From: an uncultured Bacteriovoracaceae bacterium
GTDB lineage: Bacteria > Bdellovibrionota > Bacteriovoracia > Bacteriovoracales > Bacteriovoracaceae
Direction: 5' to 3'
Length of the DNA: 64,000 nt
Assembly (NCBI GenBank): GCA_950054155.1
Contig: CATLOT010000007.1
Location: 1-64,000, forward strand
The notes under the pieces are model-generated. The model saw nothing but the letters and a program-made list of their open reading frames with translations. It made no database searches and was not told the DNA's origin. This document shows positions 7,464 through 14,719 of the stretch, one piece after another. Position 1 is the first letter of the stretch. Each line of letters opens with the position of its first letter. The position numbers and the translations under genes are program-made.

Positions 7464-9570
7464 CCTTACCTGGAACTCTCCTCTCTCAAAACTTATCGCG
7501 GGAAGGAAGAGCAAGACTGTTGATAAGCTTGTTAATAATGGAGTTGATCATGTCAAAGATCTTCTCTGGATCCTTCCCCTCAGAACCACAATTCTTCCCA
7601 AGGTTCAAAGCTTTCACGCTTTAGCACCAGAAAGCCTCTTTAAAGGGGTCGCCAAAGCTGTTGCTTTTCGTGATCAACCTAATTTTAAAGCAAGGGGCAA
7701 GGGAAGAACTCCCCTCTCTAATGTCACCGTAACGGTTCAGGATCGCTTCAGTGAAGGCATGATGAACCTTAAATGGTTTAACTGCTACCCCTCTCAAGTT
7801 AAGAAACTTAAAGAGCAAGAGTATCTCTTTTTCACGGGATCAGTTTCAGAATTTATGGGTGAAGCCCAAATGATTTCCCCTGACGTTGAAGAGCTAACTT
7901 CACTAGACTATGAAAAAGACCTCAAGGAATGGCAGGATAATGACAAGGAAGCTATTAAAGTCACCTACCCTACAGTTGATGGAATAAGCCCCCATCACCT
8001 GGCCGGACTCTTTGATAAAATTCCAAATGAACTATGGGAAACAATCGAAGAACCCCTTCCTGAGGATATGATCCAAAAGAGAAACCTGATCAGCCTTAAA
8101 GAGGCCTTCTCAATTCTTCACGGAAAAATTCCCCCTCATCAATTAACGCCTCAAAATCTTGATAAAGCACGAGAGAGATTGATTTATCATGAGTTCTTTA
8201 CAGAGCAGATCAAAATAAAGTTGCGTCGGGAGATTTTAAAAGGAAAGCCAAGCATTCATCTTAATGATGAAAACTGGCGCGAGCACCTTTCTCTCTTTCC
8301 TTATCAACTCACCGAAGACCAAGAAGCTGCTATCAATGATATTCTAAAAGACTTCCAAGCTGACCGGCCTATGATGAGACTTATCCAAGGAGACGTTGGA
8401 AGTGGAAAAACATCTGTCGCTTTAATATCTGCTCTGATCGCAATTTCCCAAGGCTATCAAGCAGCAATAATGTGCCCAACAGAAGCTCTCGCCCTTCAGC
8501 ATTTCCTAACGTTTAAAGAACTCTTAAAGGGCAAGTGGACCCTTGATATTCTTCTTGGAAGTCAAAGTAAGAAAGACAAGGAGCTTGTTCTTGCTGGACT
8601 CAGCTCCGGTAAAACTCAAATCGTTATTGGTACCCATAGCCTCATTCAAGAGAGTGTTTCTTTTAAAAACCTAGCCTTTTGTGTTATCGATGAACAGCAT
8701 AAGTTTGGTGTCGACCAGCGCCTAAAGCTTGTTAACAAGAGTGAGGGTTGCCACTGTCTTTTAATGACCGCCACACCTATACCTCGAAGTCTAAGTCTAA
8801 CCCAATATGGGGACCTTGATATTTCCATCATCAAGCAAATGCCCTCTAATCGCAAAGGCACTCAAACCAGAATCGTTGCCCCAGAGAATTATGCGAAATA
8901 TTTAAGCTTCCTAAAGACCCGTGTTTCTATGGGGGAACAGGCCTATGTCGTTGTTCCTGCAATTGAAGAAAACCCTGAGCAAGATATGCTCAATCTGGAG
9001 GTTGTTCTTAAGAAATATCGTGAGTACTTTCCAGAATTTCGCATTGAAGGTCTGCATGGCAAGATGAAGTCTGATGAAAAGAATAAAATCTTTATTAGTT
9101 TTCGCGAAAAAGAAATTGATATCATGATTAGTACTTCAGTTATTGAAGTAGGTATCAACAACCCCAATGCGACAGTAATGACGATTCTAAATCCAGAGCG
9201 CTTCGGACTCTCTTCTCTTCATCAAATGCGAGGACGAGTAGGACGTGGAGAAAAGCCAGGGTTTTGCTTTCTCGTGAACGACAAGCCGCTCTCACCAACA
9301 AGCATGGAACGACTAAGCGTTATTGAGAAGAGCAGTGATGGCTTCATCATTGCCGAAGAGGACCTTAAAATTCGTGGGGAAGGTGATCTTTTTGGCAGAG
9401 ACCAAAGTGGAGTTAAGTCGACCAGAGTTCTAAGCTCTCTCATCCATCATCAAGATACTCTTGAGAAAGCAAAAGAGGATGTAATTTCCCTTTGTGAGAA
9501 TCACCCAGACCTTTTTAGTAATATATCCTTAGAATATAAAAATGACGATCTTGTCGGCAAAACAGTTTAG
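7450..9570 (+). CDS. recG: ATP-dependent DNA helicase RecG
   Basis: The 706-residue protein has an N-terminal wedge/OB domain (about 1-210) followed by two superfamily-2 helicase domains. Visible motifs are Walker A GDVGSGKTS (314-322), DEQH motif II (414-417), a TATPIPRS motif III (about 441-448), and the C-terminal QMRGRVGRG motif VI. RecG regresses stalled replication forks and branch-migrates Holliday junctions. The start is TTG at 7450, with GAGG nine bases upstream inside the end of greA. The 14-base overlap suggests translational coupling. No in-frame ATG exists near this end, so TTG is the natural start. Confidence 0.95.
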   Translation: MSSSSLTWNSPLSKLIAGRKSKTVDKLVNNGVDHVKDLLWILPLRTTILPKVQSFHALAPESLFKGVAKAVAFRDQPNFKARGKGRTPLSNVTVTVQDRFSEGMMNLKWFNCYPSQVKKLKEQEYLFFTGSVSEFMGEAQMISPDVEELTSLDYEKDLKEWQDNDKEAIKVTYPTVDGISPHHLAGLFDKIPNELWETIEEPLPEDMIQKRNLISLKEAFSILHGKIPPHQLTPQNLDKARERLIYHEFFTEQIKIKLRREILKGKPSIHLNDENWREHLSLFPYQLTEDQEAAINDILKDFQADRPMMRLIQGDVGSGKTSVALISALIAISQGYQAAIMCPTEALALQHFLTFKELLKGKWTLDILLGSQSKKDKELVLAGLSSGKTQIVIGTHSLIQESVSFKNLAFCVIDEQHKFGVDQRLKLVNKSEGCHCLLMTATPIPRSLSLTQYGDLDISIIKQMPSNRKGTQTRIVAPENYAKYLSFLKTRVSMGEQAYVVVPAIEENPEQDMLNLEVVLKKYREYFPEFRIEGLHGKMKSDEKNKIFISFREKEIDIMISTSVIEVGINNPNATVMTILNPERFGLSSLHQMRGRVGRGEKPGFCFLVNDKPLSPTSMERLSVIEKSSDGFIIAEEDLKIRGEGDLFGRDQSGVKSTRVLSSLIHHQDTLEKAKEDVISLCENHPDLFSNISLEYKNDDLVGKTV

Positions 9571-9582
9571 TAAGGTATATAT

Positions 9583-9999
9583 ATGCTTGTTTTCCACATT
9601 CATTCCACAAATACTGGTTCAAGTGGCGAAAAGGTTATTTTTTACTTTCAGGAAATTGTTGTTGGCAACTCACCTCAATCTCACATCAGAATAACGAGTT
9701 TAGAGAGAGACCAAGTCGCTATAAAAATTCATCATCATGACACCGGGATTTTAATAGAGAGTATTGAAAACTACCCTTTCTTTCTTAATGGTAAAAAGAT
9801 CATTGGAACAAAGGTTTTAAAAATCAATGACATTATCACTATTGATGAATCCTCTCTCCAATTAACGGAAGCGAACTTTGCTCTTTCCAATAAAACGATT
9901 GATCTTGAAGGAACATACGATACCTTTTATACAAACCATCAAGAGCACGAAACAGTAATGACGGCACTTGAGCGAGAGCTCATTCTATCAGATGACTAA
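9583..9999 (+). CDS. FHA-domain-like protein
   Basis: This 138-residue protein reads like one forkhead-associated (FHA) beta-sandwich: an early turn G33-NS--SHIRI, then R42, a GILIE strand (about 55-59) and FFLNGKKI-GTKVLKINDIITI (about 66-88). FHA domains bind phosphothreonine peptides. The canonical glycine-arginine and serine-histidine positions are only loosely kept, so phosphopeptide binding is uncertain. The C-terminal 40 residues are acidic. It follows recG by 12 bases with an AAGG ribosome site and precedes the hydrolase gene by eight bases, so the three are probably one operon. No partner kinase is in the window. Confidence 0.55.
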   Translation: MLVFHIHSTNTGSSGEKVIFYFQEIVVGNSPQSHIRITSLERDQVAIKIHHHDTGILIESIENYPFFLNGKKIIGTKVLKINDIITIDESSLQLTEANFALSNKTIDLEGTYDTFYTNHQEHETVMTALERELILSDD

Positions 10000-10007
10000 G
10001 GATTGAA

Positions 10008-10901
10008 ATGTTCACAGGATTTAAAGAGTTAGAACTTACTGGCCCAGATGGTTTACAACTTAACATTGGTCATAACCTTGATTCAGACCATCGTGATCCC
10101 TCTCTCCCTGTGCTCATTTTTAACTATGGATTAGTTTGTAATATTGCCCATTGGACTTACCAGATTCCCTACTTTCATGATCTCGGCTATAAAATCGTTT
10201 ATCACGACTATCGCTTCCACTATAAAAGCAGTTCTTCAGAATCTATTGATGATTTAACTTTTAAAAATATTGCGACCGACATGAATTTCCTCTTAAATGA
10301 GATTGGCGTCAGTCAAGGTGTCCACTTTGGTCACTCTATGGGAGTAAATACAACCCTTGAATTTGCCCGCCAATACCCTGAACAAGTTACTGGCATGATC
10401 CTCATCTCGGGAACGGTACTACCGCCACAAGATGTTCTCTTTGATACCAACTGGATGGATATCTTGCAGCCCATGCTTGAAACTCTTCTCGAGAAATATC
10501 CCAAACTCTACGGCAGTATTTGGAAGACAGGTCACCTCAATCCTCTCGCCACTCACCTCGTCCACAAAGGTGGCTTTAATACCAAAAAGGTTCCTAAAGA
10601 CTTTGTCGAATACTACCTAAAGAAGATTGGAGAGCTTGACCCCCATGTATTCTTTCAGCTTTTAAAAGAGATGAAGAATCACGATATTGTCTCCTCTCTT
10701 GAGCATATCCAGACACCAGCTCTCATTATGGGAGGAGATAAGGATCAGGTTATCCCCAACTTCCTTCAAAATATTCTGAGAGATAATCTTCCGAACTCTC
10801 GCCTCTACATTATTAAAGATGGTAGCCATGTGCCCCAGGCGGACTTTCCTGAAAGTGTGAATGAAAGGTGCGAAGTCTTTATTGAAACTACGAGATCGTA
10901 A
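10008..10901 (+). CDS. Alpha/beta-hydrolase fold protein
   Basis: The 297-residue protein has the nucleophile elbow GHSMG (108-112, Ser110), a probable acid in GGDKDQVIP (Asp246 or Asp244) and a catalytic His274 in GSHVPQ. These are in the right order for an esterase, lipase or haloperoxidase-type hydrolase. The oxyanion strand FNYGLV lies near 38-43. No signal peptide is present, so it is cytoplasmic. Substrate is unknown. A good AGGAT ribosome site precedes the ATG. It ends the greA-recG-FHA run. Its 3' end overlaps the convergent RelA-like gene by 14 bases, with no terminator between them. Confidence 0.85.
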   Translation: MFTGFKELELTGPDGLQLNIGHNLDSDHRDPSLPVLIFNYGLVCNIAHWTYQIPYFHDLGYKIVYHDYRFHYKSSSSESIDDLTFKNIATDMNFLLNEIGVSQGVHFGHSMGVNTTLEFARQYPEQVTGMILISGTVLPPQDVLFDTNWMDILQPMLETLLEKYPKLYGSIWKTGHLNPLATHLVHKGGFNTKKVPKDFVEYYLKKIGELDPHVFFQLLKEMKNHDIVSSLEHIQTPALIMGGDKDQVIPNFLQNILRDNLPNSRLYIIKDGSHVPQADFPESVNERCEVFIETTRS

Positions 10902-12135
10902 GGCCTTTATACTCAGCAAGTGGCCCAAAAACTCTTTTCATTGCGGTGAGAACTTGCTGTTTCTTATATTCAGCATGAGAGGCTTCTCCCTCAGAGTTAA
11001 TTTGATGAGATTCCTCATCTACAATTTGAACTTCATAGGGATAAAAGAAACGAACGTCACGAGCGATGTGACTATAGTCCATCGCTAAAATTTTCTTAGC
11101 GATCTCTTCTTCTTTTTGATCTTTTGCAGATTTTCTCAAATCAATAAATTCTTGAAGAAAAGGATTCTTATATTTAATGAGTTGTCGGCAAGTGAACTGA
11201 ATCGCCTGATAACCACTAAGGCTATGAGAGTTTCTCTCATCTCCATTAGCGCCCGGTCGGCACTCGCGAATCTCTCTTTCAATAGCCTCTGAAAACTTCT
11301 CTTCGTTAAGATTATGTCTTAAGGCATATTTAATGAGATTGGCGTGGCGATTTTTAAATTCATTCATATCCACTAAGCTATTCGTAGAACGGCTGGGTTT
11401 AATATTGTGAGGGATAACAATATAGTTCTCGATAAGAAACTTAATCGTTCTAATAGAGTCAAATCGTGACTTCGTCACAATTCTTACTCCCACTCTATCA
11501 AATAATTCTTCAGCAACATTTTCTGCTTTATGAAGAAGCTTAATAATTACGGAGTCGCGCGTTTTCTTTGATTTCGTTTCAAACTCTACAAGTGAGATTC
11601 CGTTGGCCTTCATTTCCTTTTTCTTTTTAGCAAAGTAAAGGTCCTCACCATCACGAAATAAGTACTTATAAAAGCGGTCAAAGATTTGCGTTTGAATTTC
11701 AGAAAAATAACTTGAACGAAGATCTTTATCTACATGGAGAATAGTGTGCATCACCTTCAATACAATTTCGGCCCACAGCTTATCTTCACGAGTAGCATCT
11801 TGTTTATTACCAGTGGCCATAAAGAAGAGGTCACTAATATCTGTAATCATAAAAATACTATTTGGAATTTTAAGATCTAGTCCCTCACCACTGCCTTCTT
11901 TTAAGAAATAGCGGCGAATAAATTGAAGGGCCTCTTGAAAGTTCCCAAAGAGCTCAGCCCTTGCAACGGGATCATTGGCATCTAGTCCATAACCTACAAG
12001 GAAACTTTCAACCATCTCCTCATTAAGCATTTGGCTGATAAAAAACTTAGAGTCGAGTGCTGATTTACCACCAATGACAACGTCAAAGGACTCCCAATCA
12101 AAGAGGTATTTTGATAAATAGCTTGGTCTTTCCAT
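10888..12135 (-). CDS. Divergent RelA/SpoT-synthetase-fold protein, function unknown
   Basis: The 415-residue protein has a non-homologous N-terminal half (1-180). Its C-terminal half matches the RelA/SpoT (p)ppGpp-synthetase plan: a Lys/Arg-rich helix with SVIIKLLHKAE (195-205), FDRVGVRIV (212-220) whose Asp213 matches the metal-binding Asp, and SGYQAI (307-312) whose GYQ matches the guanine-stacking Tyr. PYEVQI (366-371) follows, with Glu368 at the catalytic Glu position, then S-EGEASHAEYK (381-391), which matches the H--AE-G-A-AH--YK block. Differences from true synthetases are EVQIVD in place of EVQIRT, loss of the His after GYQS, and an insertion between 245 and 305. No HD hydrolase domain is seen. 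It may be a nucleotidyl or pyrophosphoryl transferase with a changed substrate, or a pseudoenzyme. It is divergent from pgpA. I vaguely recall a related uncharacterised family from Myxococcota but could not check it. Confidence 0.65.
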   Translation of the reverse strand: MERPSYLSKYLFDWESFDVVIGGKSALDSKFFISQMLNEEMVESFLVGYGLDANDPVARAELFGNFQEALQFIRRYFLKEGSGEGLDLKIPNSIFMITDISDLFFMATGNKQDATREDKLWAEIVLKVMHTILHVDKDLRSSYFSEIQTQIFDRFYKYLFRDGEDLYFAKKKKEMKANGISLVEFETKSKKTRDSVIIKLLHKAENVAEELFDRVGVRIVTKSRFDSIRTIKFLIENYIVIPHNIKPSRSTNSLVDMNEFKNRHANLIKYALRHNLNEEKFSEAIEREIRECRPGANGDERNSHSLSGYQAIQFTCRQLIKYKNPFLQEFIDLRKSAKDQKEEEIAKKILAMDYSHIARDVRFFYPYEVQIVDEESHQINSEGEASHAEYKKQQVLTAMKRVFGPLAEYKGLTIS

Positions 12136-12232
12136 AAAAATTAAATAACCTGAGTCTAAGAATATCCGGCATTATACTGCCTCGAGCGGCGAATTCAAAA
12201 GAACTCCGCGCCACACACTATAGCTAGGACCT

Positions 12233-12736
12233 ATGAAAGAGGAAAACGCACCAAGTCTTACGCATCCAGAAGTTGTCTTTGTCTCTTTCTTTGGAGCAGG
12301 CTTTCTGCCGAAAGCGCCTGGCACCTGGGGCTCTCTCGCTATCTGCCCCGTCCTCTTTGGGCTCTCTCAAGCCGGTGCCCCCTACTTCTTCTTCATTCCG
12401 TTTCTGATTATGGCAACCATCATCAGTTGCTTCATTGCACAAATTGCTCAGGAGAAATATAAAGTTCATGACCCCTCTTGGATTGTTATCGATGAAGTCT
12501 TAGGCATGTGGACAGCTTGGATATTCACTCAGGCCGTAGGGGGAAAGCCTGTCATCAGTTTAATTTTTGTTTTTGGAGTTTTCCGTTTCTTTGATATCAT
12601 TAAGTTCTGGCCAGCCACTTATTTCGATAAGGAAATCTCTCACGGTGCGGGAACAATTATCGATGACATCATCAGTGGAATCTACGCAGGCCTCGTCTAC
12701 TTGGGGGCTCACAGCCTTTTTCCAAATTTTTTATAA
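12233..12736 (+). CDS. pgpA: Phosphatidylglycerophosphatase A (PgpA)
   Basis: The 167-residue protein carries PgpA family motifs: FFGAGFLPKAPGTWGS near residues 18-33, VIDEVLGMWTA near 84-94, and the acidic GTIIDDIISG near 140-149. Three or four membrane helices lie between them. PgpA removes phosphate from phosphatidylglycerophosphate to give phosphatidylglycerol at the inner membrane. The ATG has only a short AGGAC site four bases upstream and a TATAGC box, so the leader is probably very short. It is transcribed divergently from the RelA-like gene. No terminator is seen before the recA promoter region. Confidence 0.9.
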   Translation: MKEENAPSLTHPEVVFVSFFGAGFLPKAPGTWGSLAICPVLFGLSQAGAPYFFFIPFLIMATIISCFIAQIAQEKYKVHDPSWIVIDEVLGMWTAWIFTQAVGGKPVISLIFVFGVFRFFDIIKFWPATYFDKEISHGAGTIIDDIISGIYAGLVYLGAHSLFPNFL

Positions 12737-12737
12737 T

Positions 12738-12770
12738 TTACGCTTGACTTACGCAAAACTTACGCACACA
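12738..12770 (+). repeat. Three TTACGC direct repeats spaced by exactly 11 bases
   Basis: TTACGC occurs at 12738, 12749 and 12760, so each copy is one helical turn from the next and lies on the same face of the DNA. The copies start two bases after the pgpA stop codon and lie about 230 bases before recA. The spacers differ (TTGAC, AAAAC, ACACA). This fits a cooperative binding site for an unknown regulator of recA. A TTGACT -35-like hexamer sits inside the array at 12744-12749. Confidence 0.5.
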
Positions 12771-12993
12771 ATAATTTTAGATTCTTTCTAGAGTTCATTT
12801 TAATTTTTGCGGCGAACAAATCAAAAGTTAATTCAGAACATTAGATGAGTTTAGATTTTCTCTCACCATGCATTGAGGAGAGGAATTGAAAGGTGCCAAC
12901 CTGTTCATGTAATGCTAGGTTAATACAACACAGCATACACATAGGAAAAGCACTTTTTAAGTTAGGATTACTTAAACCTTTTTAGGAGACATT

Positions 12994-14115
12994 ATGGCCG
13001 TTTCAAAAACATCTGCTAGTGGTGAAGCAAACAAGAAGAAAGCTCTAGACCTCGCCCTTTCCACAATTGAAAAACAATTTGGCAAAGGCGCCATCATGAA
13101 ACTTGATGGTACAGCACAAGATAAAATTCCTGAGATCCCAACTGGGTGTCTTAGCCTTGACCTTGCCCTCGGTATTGGCGGTATTCCTAAGGGAAGAATC
13201 ATCGAAATCTATGGGCCAGAATCTTCTGGTAAAACAACTCTTACACTTCACATTGCAGCAGAAGCCCAAAAGCAAGGGGGAACCGTTGCCTTCGTAGATG
13301 CGGAACATGCTCTCGATACTGCCTACGCTTCAAAGCTTGGCGTTGATATTCCAAACACTCTTATTTCTCAACCTGACTCAGGCGAGCAGGCTCTAGAAAT
13401 CACGGATATGCTTGTACGCTCAGGTGCCGTTGACCTTCTTATTGTTGACTCTGTTGCTGCTCTTACTCCAAGAGCAGAACTTGAGGGTGACATGGGTGAC
13501 AGCCACATGGGTCTTCAAGCAAGGCTTATGTCTCAGGCGCTCAGAAAACTAACTGGGAGTATTTCTCGCTCAAACTGTACCGTAATCTTTATTAACCAAC
13601 TTCGTATGAAAATTGGTGTTATGTTCGGTAACCCAGAAACAACAACTGGTGGTAATGCCCTTAAGTTCTACTCATCTGTTCGTTTAGATATTAGAAGAAC
13701 TGGTGCTATTAAAGACGGTGATCAGGTTGTCGGTAACCGCACTAAGATCAAAGTTGTTAAGAACAAAGTAGCTCCTCCATTTAAAACAATCGAATTTGAT
13801 ATTATGTATGGAGAAGGTATCTCTAAAACTGGTGATATCCTTGATCTCGCTGTTTCCAACGGAATCGTTGAAAAAGCCGGAGCATGGTTCTCATATGATA
13901 ATGCAAAGATTGGCCAAGGTCGTGAAAACTCTAAAACCTTCTTATCAGAAAATCCGGATGTGCTTGCAGAGATCAAGACCAAGGTTCTTGCTAAGTATGG
14001 TTTAGCTGATGATCCGACAGCCAATAATATCGATACGGCCACTGGTGAAATCGTCGAAGACGAAATTCCTGCAGAAGTACCTAAAAAGGCACGTAAAAAG
14101 AAGACCATTCAATAA
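12994..14115 (+). CDS. recA: Recombinase RecA
   Basis: The 373-residue protein has Walker [10 protein letters not shown] (about 73-81), a [10 protein letters not shown] Walker B strand (about 149-158), the L1 and L2 DNA-binding loops ([22 protein letters not shown] near 203-224), and a C-terminal tail ending in a Lys/Arg-rich stretch (KKARKKK). RecA forms ATP-dependent filaments on single-stranded DNA, drives homologous pairing and activates LexA self-cleavage. An AGGAGA site precedes the ATG. A strong terminator follows, then recX. The upstream region has no E. coli-type SOS box and no TTACN3GTAA site of the kind described for Bdellovibrio, so LexA control is not evident. Confidence 0.98.
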   Translation: MAVSKTSASGEANKKKALDLALSTIEKQFGKGAIMKLDGTAQDKIPEIPTGCLSLDLALGIGGIPKGRIIEIYGPESSGKTTLTLHIAAEAQKQGGTVAFVDAEHALDTAYASKLGVDIPNTLISQPDSGEQALEITDMLVRSGAVDLLIVDSVAALTPRAELEGDMGDSHMGLQARLMSQALRKLTGSISRSNCTVIFINQLRMKIGVMFGNPETTTGGNALKFYSSVRLDIRRTGAIKDGDQVVGNRTKIKVVKNKVAPPFKTIEFDIMYGEGISKTGDILDLAVSNGIVEKAGAWFSYDNAKIGQGRENSKTFLSENPDVLAEIKTKVLAKYGLADDPTANNIDTATGEIVEDEIPAEVPKKARKKKTIQ

Positions 14116-14121
14116 CTTCTT

Positions 14122-14149
14122 AGCCGCCCACCTAGGGCGGCTTTTTTTT
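14122..14149 (+). terminator. Rho-independent terminator after recA
   Basis: AGCCGCCC (14122-14129) pairs perfectly with GGGCGGCT (14135-14142) around a five-base loop and is followed by seven more T. It lies directly before recX, so recX is probably reached only by read-through, as reported for E. coli recA-recX. Confidence 0.95.
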
Positions 14150-14156
14150 GCTCTTT

Positions 14157-14636
14157 ATGAATGAAGAATTAAAAAAGTGTTACAACCAAGCCCTAGCCCA
14201 CCTTGCTCGCAAGGATTACTCAGAGTACAAGCTCAAGCAAAAGCTTAAAGATAAGGGTTATGAGCGTGAAGTTATCGCTGAAACCATTAACGAACTCCTA
14301 GAAAAGAATTATTTACGTGAAGATCTCTATATTGAGGCACGAGTAAAAGGCTTTTTACGCAAAGGCTATTCTTATGACGTCATACGCTACCGCCTGTCCC
14401 AGGAGTTCTGCGAAGCCAGCCTAGAAGAAATAGAAAACATTGCCCATGAAATCGGACTAACAAAAGATGCTCAGCTTAAAGATCTGGTGGAAAAAAAAGT
14501 ACGAATAGATTACGACTTTGTTCCCAATAAACAGAAACTAAGAGACAGAGTCTTGCGCTACGCAGGAAACCGGGGTCACAGCATTTCAAAAGCGGCTTCC
14601 TACTACGACCAAGTCATCGAAGAGTTTTACTCTTAA
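14157..14636 (+). CDS. recX: RecA-regulatory protein RecX
   Basis: The 159-residue protein is made of three-helix RecX repeats, best seen at ARKDYSEYKLKQKLKDKGYEREVIAETINELLEKNYL (about 14-51). RecX binds the RecA filament groove and limits its extension. An alternative TTG start three codons upstream lies inside the recA terminator tract. The ATG at 14157 is preferred, although neither has a Shine-Dalgarno sequence. That, with the terminator just upstream, points to low expression relative to RecA. The position directly after recA supports the assignment. Confidence 0.88.
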   Translation: MNEELKKCYNQALAHLARKDYSEYKLKQKLKDKGYEREVIAETINELLEKNYLREDLYIEARVKGFLRKGYSYDVIRYRLSQEFCEASLEEIENIAHEIGLTKDAQLKDLVEKKVRIDYDFVPNKQKLRDRVLRYAGNRGHSISKAASYYDQVIEEFYS

Positions 14637-14719
14637 ACCTCATCATCATTCAATTATGAAGGGTCCTATGTTATCTTAGGAGCTCTCAAATACCCATTTT
14701 AGGTAAAGGTGTGAATGGC

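Noticed and set aside
12737-12993. LexA box upstream of recA
   Set aside because: Neither a CTGT-N8-ACAG site nor a TTAC-N3-GTAA site occurs in this region. The pair AACCT/AGGTT (12898-12921) is only five bases with a 14-base centre.
13722-14108. Antisense open frame of 128 residues inside recA
   Set aside because: It lies wholly within recA, has no ribosome site, and its amino acid composition is that of a shadow frame.
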